Origin: Bubalus kerabau
Lineage: Eukaryota > Chordata > Mammalia > Artiodactyla > Bovidae
Reading direction: 5' to 3'
DNA length: 64,000 nucleotides
Assembly (NCBI RefSeq): GCF_029407905.1
Contig: NC_073624.1
Coordinates: 108,190,001-108,254,000, forward strand
Positions 1 to 10,933 of the stretch are shown here, one piece after another (positions within the stretch are counted from its first letter, which is position 1; every line of letters begins with the position of its first letter). The notes below the pieces were generated by a model. It ran no database searches. It saw only the letters and a program-made list of their open reading frames with translations, and was not told where the DNA came from. The position numbers and the translations under genes are program-made.

Positions 1-105
1 TTTATTATTATACGTCTTTTTTTCTGTTCTCTATTTTTTCCATTAATCTGTGCATCTATTTTTTAATCAGTATCACACTATCTCAATTACTGTAGTTTTA
101 CTCAG
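1..105 (-). mobile_element. L1 ORF2 fragment, inverted
   Basis: The strand as given reads like the reverse complement of mammalian L1 ORF2 (accession-free recognition: the 'ATTACTGTAGTTTTAC' type segment). It abuts a plus-strand L1 3' end, so it may be the inverted 5' half of that insertion. The left edge lies outside the window. Confidence 0.4.
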
Positions 106-171
106 CTATTAAAAAAAAAAAAAAGATTTAAATTCTGCCATTTGCAGCAACATGGATGAACTCAGAGAATG

Positions 172-397
172 TTCAGTTCAGTTGCTCAGTCATGTCTGAA
201 TCTTTGCAACCCCATGGACTGCAGGATGCCAGGCTTCCCTGTCCATCACCAACTCCCAAAGCTTGCTCTAACTCATGTCCATCGAGTTGGTGATGCCATC
301 CAACCACCTCATCCTCTGTCATCCCCTTCTCCTCCTGCCTTCAGTTTTTCCCAGCATCAGAGTCTTTTCCAGTGAGTCAGTTCTTCGCATTAGGTGG
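172..397 (-). mobile_element. BovB 3' fragment
   Basis: Reverse complement of the BovB 3' end. It starts with the TTCAGTTCAG pentamer tail and passes through the 'GACTCTTTGCAACCCCATGG'-like and 'CCCAGCATCAGAGTCTTTTC' blocks. It is inserted in the L1 3' end, since L1 sequence resumes at about 398. No clean TSD is seen. Confidence 0.85.
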
Positions 398-696
398 CTT
401 ATGCTTAGTGAAATGAGTCAGACAGAGAAAGACAAATACAGTATATCACTTGCATGTGGAATCTAAAAAATAATACCCCCAAATGTATATAGAACACCTA
501 AAAATACTTACAGATACAGGGAACAAGCTAGTGGATATCACAAATGGAAGGGGGAGGGGAAATTAGAAATAGGAAATTAAGACATACAAACTTCTATGTA
601 TAAAAAAATAGATAAGCATCAAGGATCTATTGTATAGCATAGGGAGCTATAGCCCTTATCTTGTAATAACTTTTAAAGGAATATAATCTATAAAAA

Positions 697-722
697 GGCA
701 GATTCTTTACCAGCTGAGCCAC
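697..722 (-). mobile_element. tRNA-Glu-type SINE head scrap
   Basis: About 26 bases match the reverse complement of the tRNA-derived head of Bov-tA (GTGGCTCAGCTGGTAAAGAA... in sense). It lies inside the L1 3' UTR. It is very short, so it could be gene conversion or a highly truncated insertion. Confidence 0.5.
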
Positions 723-815
723 AATGGACGCTCATCTGTAAAAAGAGTAAACCACTATGCTGTATATCTGAAACTAATATAATGCTGCAAATCAATTATA
801 CTTCAATAAAAAAAT

Positions 816-1300
816 ACATTAATTAATAAAGCAACACATGATATACTTGGCAAAAACCAAAATGGGCAAAAACTCATAGAACTTTGTAATATAGTTGTTT
901 CTTCTACTTCTATGAGATTTTATATACTGTACATTCACAGGCACATACATGTTCATAATTATTATATGTCCTACAAAGGAACATAACAGAATAGAAATGT
1001 CAGTAGTCATAATAAGTGCAAACATATCAACTTGCAAAGGGTGTAAAGTCTAAAATCAGATGTTAAAAGTATCCAGCAGGTCCTAATCTAAAAGGCACAA
1101 ATGAAATATAATTATATTAAAAGATTACAAAAAGTTTTTCCAAGTACTTAGTAACCAAAAGAAATCTGGCAAAGCAAAAATAATATCATATACTTTAAGT
1201 AATAGGCAGTAATAGGGCTAAGGCTAATAAAGATTTCTATAGAATGATAAAAGAGATATTCTGAACTATTCTGAACAGTCTAGTTTTTACTTGGTTTTTG
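816..1300. other. unassigned AT-rich stretch
   Basis: No gene, RNA or confidently named repeat is seen. The open frames are short and AT-driven. It may include decayed L1M sequence upstream of the fragment at 1640. Confidence 0.4.
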
Positions 1301-1622
1301 TGTCCTTCAAAATTCATATGTTGAAAACCTAATCCCAATGGAGGTTGAGCCTTTGGGAGGTAGTTATATCATAAGAGAGGAAACATCATAAATGGAGCAA
1401 GTGACCATATAAGAGGCCAGAGAGCTGGGGAGCTCAATTTTTACCATATGAATATACAGCCAGAAGACACCCTTCCCTGCAAATCAGGAAGAAAGCACTC
1501 ACCAAGAACACAACTATGCTGACTTCCTGAGCTTGGATTTCCAGACTCCAGCTCTGTGAGAAATAAATGCTTGTTTTCTAAGCCACCCCGTTTATGGTAA
1601 CTTGTTACAGTATGAGCTAAGA
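1301..1622 (+). mobile_element. MLT1-type (ERVL-MaLR) solo LTR, 5'-truncated
   Basis: Resembles MLT1A-type LTRs across its length: 'AAAATTCATATGTTGAAAAC', 'GAGCCTTTGGGAGGTA', 'AAGAGGCCAGAGAGCT', the 'CTGTGAGAAATAAATGCTTG' polyadenylation region, and an end near 'TATGAGCTAAGA'. The usual TGTTATGG start is missing. This is an old mammalian retroviral LTR with no coding content. Confidence 0.8.
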
Positions 1623-1639
1623 AAAATAATATACTAATT

Positions 1640-2200
1640 ATAATACAAAGAAAACTATAAAGTACCTGTGAATAAACCTTTCAAATGATGCATGAGATTT
1701 AATGAAGTAACTCATTAAATTTTATTGGCTAACAGGCACCAAAGAAGAAATACATATAAAATAAAAGCTTTTCCACATATATAAGTTATATACTTGGCTT
1801 ATGGATGGGTAAAACTAAATATAGCAAAGATGTTCTTTTCCCCCAATATAACTCACAGTTTAAATGAAATTCCAATTTTGCGTCATGATATGTTACATGC
1901 TAAGCTAAGCCAAAAATTCATATAAAGAATTAAAGGGCTCAAAATAGAATATTTGAAGTAGTAGGAGGAGACAGGATATTAAAATCCATTATAAAATTGT
2001 ACTGACTATAAAAATACTATAAAAATATAGAAAGTAAAACAGCTATTTTTATAGAACAGTGTGTGTGTGCATGTGTGTGTGTGTTTATGATGTACTATTT
2101 AAGCAATACCACTAGAGAAAAAAAAGCTATTCACATCAAAAGAGTGATAAATGTAGATTTGTATCTCACACCATAACTTAAGATATACTTTGGTGTATTA
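1640..2200 (+). mobile_element. L1M ORF2 fragment (left part)
   Basis: Decayed L1 ORF2-like sequence ('AAAACTATAAAGTACCTGTG', 'CTCACACCATAACTTAAGA'). It appears to continue at 4825, beyond the MaLR provirus, so the provirus probably landed in it. It is too mutated for a reading frame. Confidence 0.55.
2059..2084. repeat. (TG)n microsatellite
   Basis: GT dinucleotides interrupted once by GC/AT. A short simple repeat inside the L1M fragment. Confidence 0.9.
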
Positions 2201-2205
2201 AATAT

Positions 2206-2879
2206 TGTATTAGTTACCTGTAGCTGCTGTAACAAAGTGTCACAACTGGGTGGCTTAAAATAGAAATTTATTATCTCACAGTTCTGGAGTCCAGAAATCA
2301 AAAATTAAAATGTTAGCAGGACCATGCTCCCTCTGAGGCCCTGGGTAGAATATGGCCGTGTTTCCTTCTAGTTTCTGGTGAAAGTGTGTGTTAGTCACTC
2401 ACTCCTGTCTGATTCTCTGTGACCCCATGGACTGTAGCCTGCTAGGTTCCTCTGTCCCTGGGATTTCCCAGGCAAGAATACTGGAGTGGGTTGCTGTTTC
2501 CTTCTCCAGGGGGTCTTCCCAACCTAGGAATTGAACCCAGGTCTCCTGCATTGCAGGCAGATTCTTTACCATCTGAGCCATCAGGAAAGCCCTGATTTCT
2601 GGTGGTTACCATCAGTCATTGGCATTTCTTGGCTGGCAACTGAATCACTCTGATCTCTGTCTCTCTTGTCATATGCCATTGTCCTGTCTCTGTCTTAGTA
2701 TGCAAATTTCCTGCTTATGACACTAGGCATTTTGAATGAAAACCCTGCTCTAGTAAGGCCTAATTTTAACTTAACTAATTGCATCTACAATGAGCCTATT
2801 TATAAATAAGGTCACATGCTCAGGTGAGTTAATAAGACTTTAGGATATCTTTTTGAGGCACCCAACTCGACCTGTAACA
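2206..2879 (-). mobile_element. MaLR LTR (left copy)
   Basis: Begins TGTATTAGTTACCTGTAGCT and includes 'GGTGGCTTAAAATAGAAATT', 'CCATGCTCCCTCTGAGG' and 'AATAAGGTCACATGCT'. It is split by the Bov-tA at 2381-2595. Without that insertion it is about 459 bp, close to its partner at 4397. Confidence 0.85.
2381..2595 (-). mobile_element. Bov-tA SINE
   Basis: Full tRNA-Glu-derived head plus BovA body in reverse: 'GCAAGAATACTGGAGTGGGT' and 'CAGATTCTTTACCATCTGAG'. It is flanked by the 9-bp TSD TTTCTGGTG (2372-2380 and 2596-2604). The reverse-strand ORF over it is a SINE read-through, not a gene. Confidence 0.95.
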
Positions 2880-4396
2880 ATCCACTTCTGCCCACCCCCC
2901 AATAATGCATTGTCTTCCCATATGCAAAATACATCCACACCATATGAATATCTCTCAGTGTTAAGCATTCCAATATCAACGCTACGTGCAAAATTTCATC
3001 TAAATATCATGGATCTAAAGTCCCAAGTCTCATAATCAAAATCATTTAAATGAATTATGGGTGATCAGGGTATGATTAATCCTAGAGCAAAATTCCCCTC
3101 TATCTGTGAACCTCTGACTAAACAAGTAGTCAATTTCCAAAATACAGTGGTGGAAGCATATAACACAGATACCCACACTGCAAAAGGAAGAAACTTTTGG
3201 AAGGAATAAAGAGATTACAGATGTGAACAGGTCCAAATTACACTAGATCTAAAGACCGGTGGTGCCATACCTTGTCATCTGGGCCCCCTGGGGCAACCCT
3301 CCCCTCAGCCCCCTCCCAGGCCTGTGCCTTCTGTGGGAGTAGGAGCCCTGCCTGCCTCTGCATTCTGGTCTTCCCTCTCATTGTTCTTCCCTCATTCCTT
3401 CTCACCTCTCTCCCTTTCAGACCATGAAGGCACTGTTTCTATTAGTAAAAGATTTTCCAAACCCTTGGGCTTCCATGCAATACTCAGGGATCCAAGCCAT
3501 CAAACAAGAACTGTCCTCCTCAAATATTTCCTGGATAATCTCATCTTTTTTCCTGGCTTATGCAGAGATGGCTGATTAGATTTATAAATTACCTCCCTAA
3601 CCTCTTCAGTAAGTGACTGTCCAGCCCTCCCTTGGTTTTATTCAAATAGGTTGTGAATTTTTAAATCATCAAGTGCTGGTTACTTTTTGCTTAAAACTTC
3701 ATCTTTGGAATGGGGAGGGAGGAGGGAGGAGGGTTCAGGATGGGGAACACATGTATACCTGTGGCGGATTCATTTTGATATTTGGCAAATCTAATACAGT
3801 TATGTAAAGTTTAAAAATAAAATAAAATTAAAAAAAAAAAAAAAAAAAACAAAAAAAAAAAAAACTTCATCTTTCAATTTATCTTTCCTCTTGAATTTTA
3901 CCAAAAACAGGAAAGAAAAATATATGCACTTTTGGAAACACTTTCCTTGGACATTTCCTTAGCTAAATATTCAAGTTGATTACTTACAAATTCCACTTGC
4001 CACAAAAACTACATATACAATTCAACCAAGACCTGTCACTTTATGATAAGGATTGCCTCTCCTTCAGTTTCCAATAACATGTTCTTAAATTCTATTCGAG
4101 ACTGTACCTGAAACATCTTTAACATTCACATTTCTGGTAACATTCTGTTCATGATGATATATGTGTTCTATAAGACAACAGAAGCTTTCTCTGCAGCTCT
4201 TCTCACTTTTTTTTTTTCAGAGCCCTTAGCCTAAGTGCCTTTAAAGTCCTTATATCTGTCAATACCTTTGAGGCCATCTACATTTGCCTATCATGTACCT
4301 CAAAATTCTTCTATGCTCTACTCATTATCCAATTCTAAAGCTACTCTCATAGTTTTAGGTAGTTATAACAGTAGCCCACTTTCCAGTACCAAAATT
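2880..4396 (-). mobile_element. MaLR internal region remnant
   Basis: Lies between the two LTRs. Segments such as 'CTAAAGTCCCAAGTCTCATA' and the 'CCAGTACCAAAATTTG' junction just before the right LTR match the interior of MaLR elements. A poly(A)-tailed L1 fragment interrupts it at 3707-3860. No coding frame survives. Confidence 0.7.
3707..3860 (+). mobile_element. bovine L1 3'-UTR insertion (154 bp)
   Basis: Carries the bovine L1 3' end ('GGAACACATGTATACCTGTG', 'TATTTGGCAAATCTAATACA', 'AGTTTAAAAATAAAATAAAA') followed by a poly(A) tail. A perfect 14-bp TSD, AAAACTTCATCTTT, lies at 3693-3706 and 3861-3874. A severely 5'-truncated target-primed insertion. Confidence 0.95.
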
Positions 4397-4819
4397 TGTA
4401 TTAGTTTCCTAGGGCTTCCATAACAAATGACTACAACTGGATGGCTTAAAAGAGAACTTTATTCTCTTACAATTCTGGAGGTTAGGATTTCAGAATCAGG
4501 ATGCCAACAAGACCATGAGTCCTCTGAAATTCTGAATAGAACTCTACCTTGCTTTTTCATAGCTTCTTGTGATGACCTTCAATCTTTGGCATTCTTTTGC
4601 TCACAGCTGCATCCTTATATGGCATCTCTGTCTCTGTGTTCAAATCTCCGTATTCTTATAAGGACACCAGTCATATTGGATAAAGAGCCTATCCTATTCT
4701 AGTATGATTTCACTTTAACTTAACTAATTTCATCTGTAACAATCCTATTTCCAAATTAAATCACATATAAGTTAGGAGTTCAGTCTATTTTTTAGGGAGA
4801 CACAATTCAACTCATAACA
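4397..4819 (-). mobile_element. MaLR LTR (right copy)
   Basis: Starts TGTATTAGTTTCCTAGGGCT, contains 'GATGGCTTAAAAGAGAACTT' and 'ATAAGGACACCAGTCATATT', and ends 'CAACTCATAACA'. It is the partner of the left LTR, and the right TSD AATAT follows directly. Confidence 0.85.
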
Positions 4820-4824
4820 AATAT

Positions 4825-5370
4825 GTATATTTGTAAAGCAAGACTACAAAAATAACTTGGAAGAAAATATAGAAATGCTTTTGAGCATTGTGGTGCATTA
4901 AGATTTTTTAAAAGGCCAAAATTCAAAACTAATAAATTCGACTACACTGCAATTATATACTTCTGCATGTGGAAATGATTAATTAGCCATGTGACAGTGA
5001 AATCTTCATACTTTGGGAAATATTTAGAACTCATACTGCCAAGAAAGGAATAGAAATTTGATTATGTAAAAATATAAAAATTCCTACATATTGATAATTA
5101 ATTGTTAAAGATAAAATGCACAAATATGAGGAGTGAATTCATAGTAGGTGCTAAAAATCAGTAGAAATCTGGAAATTCATTTTTAATAGGTCCTAATTTA
5201 ACCACTCATTAGACTGGCAAAAAAGAAAACAAAATAAAATTTAACACAATATATTGTTGGTATGGATGTGAGAGACAGGAAATTATCAGTACTGCTAAGA
5301 GGAGTATAAATGGTTACATCACCTTGAAACAATTTAAGAGTACCCTATAAACTTTTCTTATAACTATCTC
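4825..5370 (+). mobile_element. L1M ORF2 fragment (right part)
   Basis: Resumes L1 ORF2 3'-region sequence after the provirus: 'CTAATAAATTCGACTACACT', 'ACCACTCATTAGACTGGCAA', 'ATATATTGTTGGTATGGATG'. The frame is destroyed. Together with 1640-2200 it defines the pre-integration locus. Confidence 0.65.
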
Positions 5371-5555
5371 ATCATTTGATTTACTACATCAGTTAGCTCT
5401 TACCATCATATCATGATGATAAGCCACTGTTTAAAAACCACTATGTAATAAACCACTCAAAAACTCATTGATTCAAAGCCCCAGTGTTTTTATTCTCTTG
5501 GGTCTGTGGGTCAGCTAAGACATGCTTTTTAAAGGTGTTAGTAGAGTACAAGTGA

Positions 5556-5816
5556 TGGAGAAGGCAATGGCACCCCACTCCAGTACTCTTGCCTGGAAAA
5601 TTCCGTGGATGAAGGAGCCTGGTAGGCTGTAGTCCATGGGGTCGCTAAGAGTCAGACATGACTGAGCAACTTCCCTTTCACTTTTCACTTTCATGTATTG
5701 GAGAAGGAAATGGCAACCCACTCCAGTGTTTTTGCCTGGAGAATCCCAGGGACAGGGGAGCCTGGTGGGCTTCCGTCTATGGGGTCGCACAGAGTCGGAC
5801 ACGATTCAAGTGACTT

Positions 5817-5846
<30 letters not shown>
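5556..5846 (+). mobile_element. BOV-A2 SINE (dimer)
   Basis: Two BovA units: one starts GGAGAAGGCAATGGCACCCC, the second GGAGAAGGAAATGGCAACCC. The tail is an (AGC)n run of about nine units. A 13-bp TSD, AGAGTACAAGTGA / AGAGCACAAGTGA (one mismatch), lies at 5543-5555 and 5847-5859. Confidence 0.95.

Positions 5847-5848
<2 letters not shown>
5817..5848. repeat. (AGC)n tail of BOV-A2
   Basis: A perfect trinucleotide run at the 3' end of the SINE. Such tails are normal for BOV-A2 and can be length-polymorphic. Confidence 0.9.
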
Positions 5849-5849
<1 letters not shown>

Positions 5850-6045
5850 GCACAAGTGAATAATTAGTATATGCGTAGTAGTACTTAAGGTTTTGGCTTA
5901 GAATCAATACATTATCATTTCCATCCACGTGCTATTGACCATAGCCAATCCCAAAGTCAAAGGGAAAAGTGCTCTTTGACTTGTTATGGAGGCAACAAAC
6001 ATATATCAAGGGGCGTGGAAACAGGGATGAGTGAAGAATGTTAGC

Positions 6046-6363
6046 CAATAGCTCTATTAAATGTGCTTTCTTGGTCACATTTATTTACAAGCTTATTACA
6101 TGGAAAACATTCCACAATCATCCCAATACCTCAATCTAATCATAGCAGGAAGCCTTAAACCTAAAATCTTGATATCTATATCAATATCAATGTTGGATTA
6201 GTTCTTCATGATCCAAAGATTTATGAATAAGAAAGAAAACATCCCCTCAACATACAATGGTCAAACAAGAAAAGGATATTGTCAATAGAAAATATGTATT
6301 TAGATAACTTTTTTTTTTAGATAATTTGAGACACATTCAGACTCACTCCTTAATTTGCTCATA
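6046..6363. other. unassigned, possibly LTR-retroelement interior
   Basis: AT-rich sequence between the decayed LTR and the BovB. It may be internal sequence of the same old retroelement, but nothing specific is recognised. Confidence 0.3.
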
Positions 6364-6903
6364 GATCAGATCAGATCAGATCAGATCAGTCGCTCAGTCA
6401 TGTCTGACTCTTTGCAACCCCATGAATCGCAGCACGCCAGGCCTCCCTGTCCATCACCAACTCCCAGAGTTCACTGAGACTCACGTCCATCGAGTCAGTG
6501 ATGCTATCCAGCCATCTCATCCTCTGTTGTCCCCTTTTCTTCTGCCCCCAATCCCTCCCAGCATCAGAGTCTTTTCCAATGAGTCAACTCTTCGCATGAG
6601 GTGGCCAAAGTACTGGAGTTTCAGCTTTAGCATCATTCCTTCCAAAGAAATCCCAGGGCTGATCTCCTTCAGAATGGACTGGGTGGATCTCCTTGCAGTC
6701 CAAGGGACTCTCAAGAGTCTTCTCCAATACCACAGTTCAAAAGCATCAATTCTTTGGCGCTCAGCCTTTTTCACAGTCCAACTCTCACATCCATACATGA
6801 CCACAGGAAAAACCATAGCCTTGACTAGACGAACCTTTGTTGGCAAAGTAATGTCTCTGCTTTTGAATATGCTATCTAGGTTGGTCATAACTTTCCTTCA
6901 TAA
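6364..6903 (-). mobile_element. BovB 3' fragment with (GATCA)n tail
   Basis: Begins with four GATCA pentamers, then the BovB 3' region in reverse. The minus-strand frame (6888 down to 6517) encodes the C-terminal part of the BovB ORF, with motifs such as VVMYGCESWTVKKAE and RRLLRVPWTARRS. It carries the 'ATCATTCCTTCCAAAGAAAT' variant shared with the copies at 36134 and 52877. Confidence 0.95.
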
Positions 6904-7750
6904 CCATTCTATAATCCACCTGGATAAATAATGCCAGATCTCCCTGTCAGGTAAGATGTACATTTTATTAGGCACTAATTCTGCTCCCCATGACTGCTTT
7001 GCCATTCTAATGTTCCCTAAAACTCTTGTATTTGCCCTAGGGACATCCTTACCTTTCCATCATTGTCTTTGGCCATTTCTAGAGAGATTTGTAAAACATG
7101 TTTTTTGTTTTGAGATGAAAAATTTTGCCCATCCTTCTTTATACTTCTTTATAGCTGTAGAAAGTTGGGGACCAAGAGAACTTTTCTCATTTTGAACTAT
7201 GTCAGTTAAGGCTTGCTGTATCCTAAAAAATGTATTTCTCTTAAAAACTTCATGGATTTTCTGTGTATTTGATTCCAGTCAAGTCTCTGCCACATTCTAT
7301 CCCCATAATTCTTTTGGAGACATCAATTTCTTTATAAACATAATTAGAAGTCTTTAAGTATATATTTCTTCAGCAAAACCATGAAGTTATGCTTGTTATA
7401 AGTTCTTTCACCCAAATGAAAAGATCTCCTTGTTTTTCAGGTATCTTATAAAAATGACTCCCCTTCTTTTGATTTTTTTTCTTTGACCGCAGGTTGTATC
7501 TTAATTTGAGAATCTTTTATTGACAGGAGAGTTGGAGAACAAGATACTGCTTTTTTTTTTTTTAATATCCAAAGTTTTGGGCTCTCTATATTACCTCTAA
7601 ATTCTGCCTGAAATCTGTCCAGTTGTTTGTGAGTTTATCCATTTCTTTGTTAGCTTATATGAGGCAACAATCTCAAACTTTAAGCATTTGCCTAGAAGCT
7701 ATCTTGGCACAAGCTTATTGAATACATTTTCTTTTATTAAATAAACATAT
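6904..7750. other. unassigned stretch
   Basis: Pyrimidine-rich AT sequence. It is perhaps continuing interior of the LTR element that begins at 5372. No gene and no named family are supportable. Confidence 0.3.
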
Positions 7751-8790
7751 GATAGTTTTACCAAATGTTCCACCACCACATAACATTGATTATAATAATA
7801 AATTGAAGATAATATGAAAGTATGACACACTTAAAAATATTTGATAAAATGTCATATCCATTCCTGAATAAAATAATTAACAGAATAGCATAAAAGGAAA
7901 CACAAACACATACACACTCTATGGGTTGATTTACACTGAATCTATCTTGCAGCAACAAAAATTATGGTACCATTCTGCAGCATTCTTCCAAATTGTGCTA
8001 TCATCAAAAATGTCAATGCCAGAACGTAGATTTTTAAAAAATATTAAGCTAGAAAATATCATGAGATTTGATCTATAGAAATACTCCCAAGTTCTAAAGA
8101 TGTAAAACAGAATATACTTGAACAATTTAAAGCAACTCTATTTGGGCATATACAAAGAAACATGAAATGTTTGTATGAAGTTTAAAAATGCTGTATTTTA
8201 CATTTGTATACTTTCTTTGTGTGTGAATTTGGCAAAAATCTAATTGTAAACTTTAGTAATAAATGTATGGAATCTATGGGAATATAAATGTCATACACGT
8301 ATTTTTAACAGTTAGGGTCTGAAACAAATGTGTTTTGAATGGTATACTGCACAGAGCACTTGTAAATAGCTAAATGTCACTAGGCATAACCAATAGAAGA
8401 ATTTCTCTTTCATAAACATTGAAAGAAACAACACCTTCAAAACAAAGAATTTATTTATATGTGATTTCATGAGCAATTCAACCAAATTAAAATGCATACA
8501 TTACATATAAGTTTAGGTCATACTGTGAAATTAGTTTACTTAACAATCTTTTTTGAACATTTGCTTAACATAGTAACTAATAATTCAAAACAATTACTGA
8601 AAGTTATAGGTATGTGGATAAGAATAAAAGTTAAAACATTTTCATAAAATCAAATTGTCTTTTTTATTTTATTCTGGTTATCATCTTTTTAACCTCTTTT
8701 TCTGGGCATCTCTTTTATTATACTGAATAAAATTATAAAGTACTTTGAGAATACAATAAAGGTTTATAAACTTTCACATCATTTACACTT
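7751..8790. other. unassigned AT-rich DNA
   Basis: Nothing recognised. Only short chance ORFs occur, and no poly(A) tail, TSD pair or tRNA-like block is present. Confidence 0.4.
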
Positions 8791-9090
8791 TTTTGCATAC
8801 TTGCTATGTTTACCTTGCTTAGCAGCAGAGGAGCCACCGTCTCCTAGTCTCAGCTAACTTCCTGTTAAGCTTTGCCAATAGAGGGCTCTAGAAGGCAGTT
8901 AGAAGACAGGAAAAAGGAAAAAAAAAAAAAGATTTTAATTCCAAATGCATTTGCTTGTGGTTTCTGTCAGCAAAGCCACACAATGGCCCTTCCGAAGGAG
9001 GTGGCAGTTTCCAGTTTTCAGCTTTTGTCTGTTTTTACAGCATTCGCAGGAATGAGACCCATCATTCTCTTCCTCCAAACTCAATGATAT
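8791..9090. other. unassigned, repeat-like segment
   Basis: 'GCCACCGTCTCCTAGTCTCA' and 'TTTGCCAATAGAGGGCTCTA' remind me of an old interspersed repeat seen widely in mammals. I cannot name it, and an A-rich run follows at 8918-8930. Confidence 0.3.
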
Positions 9091-10257
9091 GAAAACAACC
9101 CAATTAGAAAAGTAAAGAAAAAGATCTGAACAGACACCTCCCTGACAAAGATATGCAAACTATAAATATGCAAATGAAAAAAGTGTTCAATACCATATAT
9201 CATTAGAGAATTACAAATTAAAACAATGAGAAACTCGGGTATACCTATTCAGCTCAGTTCAGTCGCTCAGTTGTGTCCAACTCTTTGCCACTGCATGGAC
9301 TGCAGACGCCAGGCCTCCCTGCCCATCATTAACTCCCGGAGTTTACTCAAACTCATGTCCATTGAGTCAGTGAGGCCATCCAACCATCTCATTCTCTGTC
9401 GTCCCCTTCTCCTCCCACCTTCAATCTTTCACAGCATCAGGGTCTTTTCAAATGAGTCAGCTCTTTGCATCAAGTGGTCAAAGTACTGGAGTTTCAGCTT
9501 CAACATCAATCCTTCCAATGAAAATTCAGGACTGATTTCCTTTAGGATGGACTGGTTGGATCTCCTTGCAGTCCAAGGGACTCTCAAGAGTCTTCTCCAG
9601 CACCACAGTTCAAAAGCATCAATTCTTTGGCACTCAGTTTTCTTTATTTATTAGAAAGAGTAAAAATCCAAAACACTAACGACAGCAAATGCTGACTCCA
9701 TGTTCCAAAGATGTAGAGCAATGAGAACTTTTAGTCCGTGCTAGTGGAAATACAAATAATATAACCACTTTGGAAGGCATTTTAGAAGATTCTTAGAAAG
9801 CCAAACATTGGCTTAGCATATGATCCAGCAATCATACTCCAATATATTTATACAAATGAATTGAAAACTTATGTCTACACAAAAACCTGCACAGTGATGT
9901 TTACAGCAGCTTTATTCATAATTGCCTCAAATTGAAAGAAACCAAGATATCCTTCAATAGGCAAGCATATAAACAAACTCTTCTACATTCCTATCAAGGC
10001 CACAAAAAGACAGGAAAATATCTAAATGCATGTGGCTTAATGAAAAGAGCCAGTTTAAAAAGACCATCTATTGAAGGATTCTAACTATATGACCATTCTG
10101 AAAATACAAAAATTTTAGAAATTACTGGAAATATCAGTGGCTACCAGAGATTTTGGAGTAGAGATGGTAAGATGAATGAATTGAACTTGCTTATTTAACA
10201 CTTTATTCTCACTGGTTTAGATAATATACCTTTTTAACTGATTGCATCATGTCTTCA
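9091..10257 (+). mobile_element. L1M 3' part of ORF2 and 3' UTR, interrupted
   Basis: Includes 'GAACAGACACCTCCCTGACA', 'TATGATCCAGCAATCATACT', 'CCTGCACAGTGATGTTTACA' and 'TATATGACCATTCTGAAAAT', in the order expected for L1 ORF2 end and UTR. A BovB fragment at 9250-9645 splits it. No open frame remains. Confidence 0.8.
9250..9645 (-). mobile_element. BovB 3' fragment
   Basis: Reverse BovB 3' end with AGTTC-type tail, truncated in the block encoding the C-terminal domain. It sits in L1M. A possible short TATT repeat borders it, but the TSD is not clear. Confidence 0.9.
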
Positions 10258-10265
10258 AATGTCTG

Positions 10266-10431
10266 CTTTGGGGTTTCCCAGGCAGCTCAGTGGTAAAGAA
10301 TTCACCTGCCGTGGAGGAGACATACTGACTTCAATATTCTTGCCTGGAAAAATCTCATGTACAGAGGAATCTGGCAGGATAAAGTCCACAGGGCTTCAAA
10401 GAGTCAGACATGACTGAGCACACAAGCATCT
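10266..10431 (+). mobile_element. Bov-tA SINE, diverged
   Basis: Starts near GGGTTTCCCAGGCAGCTCAG and contains 'TTCTTGCCTGGAAAAATCTC' and 'GAGTCAGACATGACTGAGCA'. The TSD AATGTCTG lies at 10258-10265 and 10432-10439. It marks the end of the L1M block. Confidence 0.9.
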
Positions 10432-10439
10432 AATGTCTG

Positions 10440-10925
10440 TTTTATCTTTTATTCAAATCAATATTGTACAGGATGGGCAATAATCTGAACACAGTTTTGA
10501 AGGGGTAGCTTTTACTTGGCTCTTGATTATTCCATGATACAAAAAGCTACTTGCTATCTTTATTAATTAAAAAAAAAAAAAACACCTTTATTTTAACTAT
10601 GTTGTGACAACTGAACAGCATGGAAAAGATTATTTTAGACTATAAGCTTTGCTTTGCTTATAATTAATACCAAATTTCTTAAACTGCCTACTCTCAGTTT
10701 AACTTAAATGTGGGTATTTTAGTGTAAGTTAATTTTTTTTTTTATAGTCTGCACTAGGGGACTTAAAAACAATCTCCTGTTTGTGTGTTACACGAATAAA
10801 AGTATCACTTTAAGTGAAAAAGAATAAGATGCAATGACATATAAAATCAGCTAAGATATCCATAAAGATTTAATTTATTAAAGTACATGATGAAAAAAAC
10901 ACAGAATATACTTATACAGCATAAA
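10440..10925. other. unassigned AT-rich DNA
   Basis: Contains short A and T runs (10567-10581 and 10732-10743). No gene or named repeat is seen. Confidence 0.4.
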
Positions 10926-10933
10926 TGTACATT

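Larger units (their letters stand above)
106..815 (+). mobile_element. L1 3' end (cetartiodactyl type), interrupted
   Basis: Contains the characteristic end of L1 ORF2 and 3' UTR: 'CATTTGCAGCAACATGGATG', then 'GACAGAGAAAGACAAATA', and near the end 'TATACTTCAATAAAAAAATA'. A BovB fragment (about 172-397) splits it, and a tRNA-type SINE scrap sits near 697-722. No reading frame survives. Confidence 0.75.
2206..4819 (-). mobile_element. complete MaLR (MLT1-like) proviral element, LTR-internal-LTR
   Basis: Two LTRs in the same (minus) orientation flank about 1.5 kb. Both begin TGTATTAG and end in ...AACA as read on the plus strand. The 5-bp TSD AATAT is perfect (2201-2205 and 4820-4824), as expected for ERVL/MaLR integration. 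The internal part resembles the non-coding/gag-like MaLR interior and has no intact ORF. A Bov-tA (in the left LTR) and a bovine L1 3' end (interior) inserted later. Confidence 0.85.
5372..6045 (-). mobile_element. old ERVL/MaLR-type LTR, decayed
   Basis: Reads like a diverged reverse-oriented LTR: 'ATCAGTTAGCTCTTACCATC', then 'GGGTCTGTGGGTCAGCTAAG', and past the BOV-A2 'CCAATCCCAAAGTCAAAGGG' and 'GGGGCGTGGAAACAGGGATG'. Edges are approximate and the subfamily is unassigned. A similar architecture appears at 29140-29717. Confidence 0.5.

Noticed and set aside
5817..5848. (CAG/AGC)n tract as a coding polyglutamine repeat
   Set aside because: It is the standard 3' tail of BOV-A2 and is bounded by the SINE target-site duplication.
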